Shown: positions 28,887 through 29,285 of the stretch, piece after piece
Layout: every line of letters begins with the position of its first letter
How positions within the stretch are numbered: the stretch's first letter is position 1
Origin: an uncultured Bacilli bacterium
GTDB taxonomy: Bacteria; Bacillota_I; Bacilli_A; RF39; UBA660
Assembly: GCA_910576795.1 (NCBI GenBank)
Contig: CAJTIX010000017.1
Location: 1-29,285 of the forward strand
Direction: 5' to 3'
Length of the DNA: 29,285 nt
Notes under the pieces: model-generated
Seen by the model: the letters and a program-made list of their open reading frames with translations, nothing else
The model's database searches: none
Told to the model about the DNA's origin: nothing
Program-made: the position numbers and the translations under genes

Positions 28887-29285
28887 TTAATTTTCTTTTT
28901 TATTAAACATATGGCGTACTTTATCTATTCGATTATTTGGTCTACGTGATTGAATAACTGGTTCACAAGTAGCAATTTGATAACCTTTTAATTCTGTCAA
29001 AAAAACTGCTTGCCCATTTGTATATAGAGTTAAAGTATTACGATATTCATTAATACAACGTACAGGAATATGTCCTGTAAAAATAATTTCATCATTTTTT
29101 GATTGACTAGTTTCAATTATTGCACAATGTTTTTGTGCATCATTATATGCACGAGAAAGGTATCCCTGTGGTGTAAAAAGTATAAACGAAAGATATGGCT
29201 CTAATAATTGCGTTCCCGCTTTTTTCAATGTTTGTTCAAGTACAATTGGGGCAAGAAAACGAAAATCCGAGGGAGTACTAACAGG
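28887..29285 (-). CDS. tet: Ribosomal-protection tetracycline-resistance protein, C-terminal part (cut by right edge)
   Basis: The frame is open to the right edge, giving 132 residues of C-terminus. PVSTPSDFRFLAPIVLEQ, KKAGTQLLEPYLSF, YLSRAYNDA, LTLYTNGQAVFLTELKGYQ and RIDKVRHMFNK are unmistakable for the Tet(M)/Tet(O)/Tet(W) group. These EF-G-like GTPases release tetracycline from the 30S ribosome. The visible part is domain V and the C-terminal helix. An apparent TTG start at 29228 is internal. The exact class cannot be assigned from this part; it differs at many sites from Tet(M) and Tet(O) as I recall them. The gene reads with the element's transcription direction and ends at its own terminator. 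Whether it is full length lies outside the window. Confidence 0.93.
   Translation of the reverse strand, partial: PVSTPSDFRFLAPIVLEQTLKKAGTQLLEPYLSFILFTPQGYLSRAYNDAQKHCAIIETSQSKNDEIIFTGHIPVRCINEYRNTLTLYTNGQAVFLTELKGYQIATCEPVIQSRRPNNRIDKVRHMFNKKEN

Noticed and set aside
29226..29228. TTG start for a short 113-aa tet-derived protein
   Set aside because: The frame stays open to the window edge with clear Tet homology before it, so the TTG is an internal Leu codon.
14230..29285. The element as Tn916 itself
   Set aside because: Gene order and proteins differ: a serine recombinase is at the end and the accessory block is not the Tn916 set.

Overview
The window comes from a low-GC, AT-rich, endospore-forming Firmicute. 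A gut Bacilli/Erysipelotrichales- or Clostridia-type host is my inference. The basis is CwlJ-, CwlD- and collagen-like spore-surface genes, plus a tetracycline-resistance mobile element of a gut type. The code is standard: the tRNA-Trp anticodon is CCA and TGA is used as a stop.

Layout. (1) 1-585: insertion-sequence debris, namely the 5' end of an IS30-family transposase running off the left edge and a short ISL3-type transposase remnant. (2) 586-4610: six accessory genes on the minus strand (nucleoside deoxyribosyltransferase, two unknowns, a class III Fic AMPylator, a CYTH protein, a Sua5/YrdC protein). They are strung behind a tRNA-Trp gene and separated by six copies of one intergenic repeat of about 50-95 bp. 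The first copy starts exactly at the tRNA 3' end. This looks like a tRNA-anchored, cassette-like array and is the most unusual structure here. (3) 4795-9934: a spore and cell-wall region with CwlJ-like hydrolase, an amidase with three LysM domains, HtrA protease, Abi_2 protein, CwlD-like amidase and a collagen-like spore-surface protein. Several carry sigma-E or sigma-K-like promoters. (4) 10126-11229: a secreted, membrane-anchored beta-helix protein. (5) 11277-14284: an rRNA-methyltransferase-type enzyme, DUF3781, a PPOX-family protein, an alpha/beta hydrolase and a membrane-linked XRE regulator whose helix-turn-helix has been cut off.

(6) About 14230 to beyond the right edge: an integrated mobile element, apparently conjugative. 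Its large serine recombinase lies at the left end and has recombined into the XRE gene. The recombinase reading frame now uses host DNA for its last codons and stop. Behind it come a small protein, a sortase, a VirD4/TraG coupling protein, twelve tightly packed and mostly acidic accessory genes, a small 41-residue ORF, a hairpin-rich non-coding segment, a tyrosine recombinase and the 3' end of a ribosomal-protection tetracycline-resistance gene cut by the window edge. No relaxase or VirB4 is visible, so transfer functions must lie beyond the window if the element is self-transmissible.

Almost all element genes run on the minus strand with overlaps or gaps of a few bases, suggesting long co-transcription. 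Read-through from the element now enters the decapitated XRE gene and the host genes behind it.
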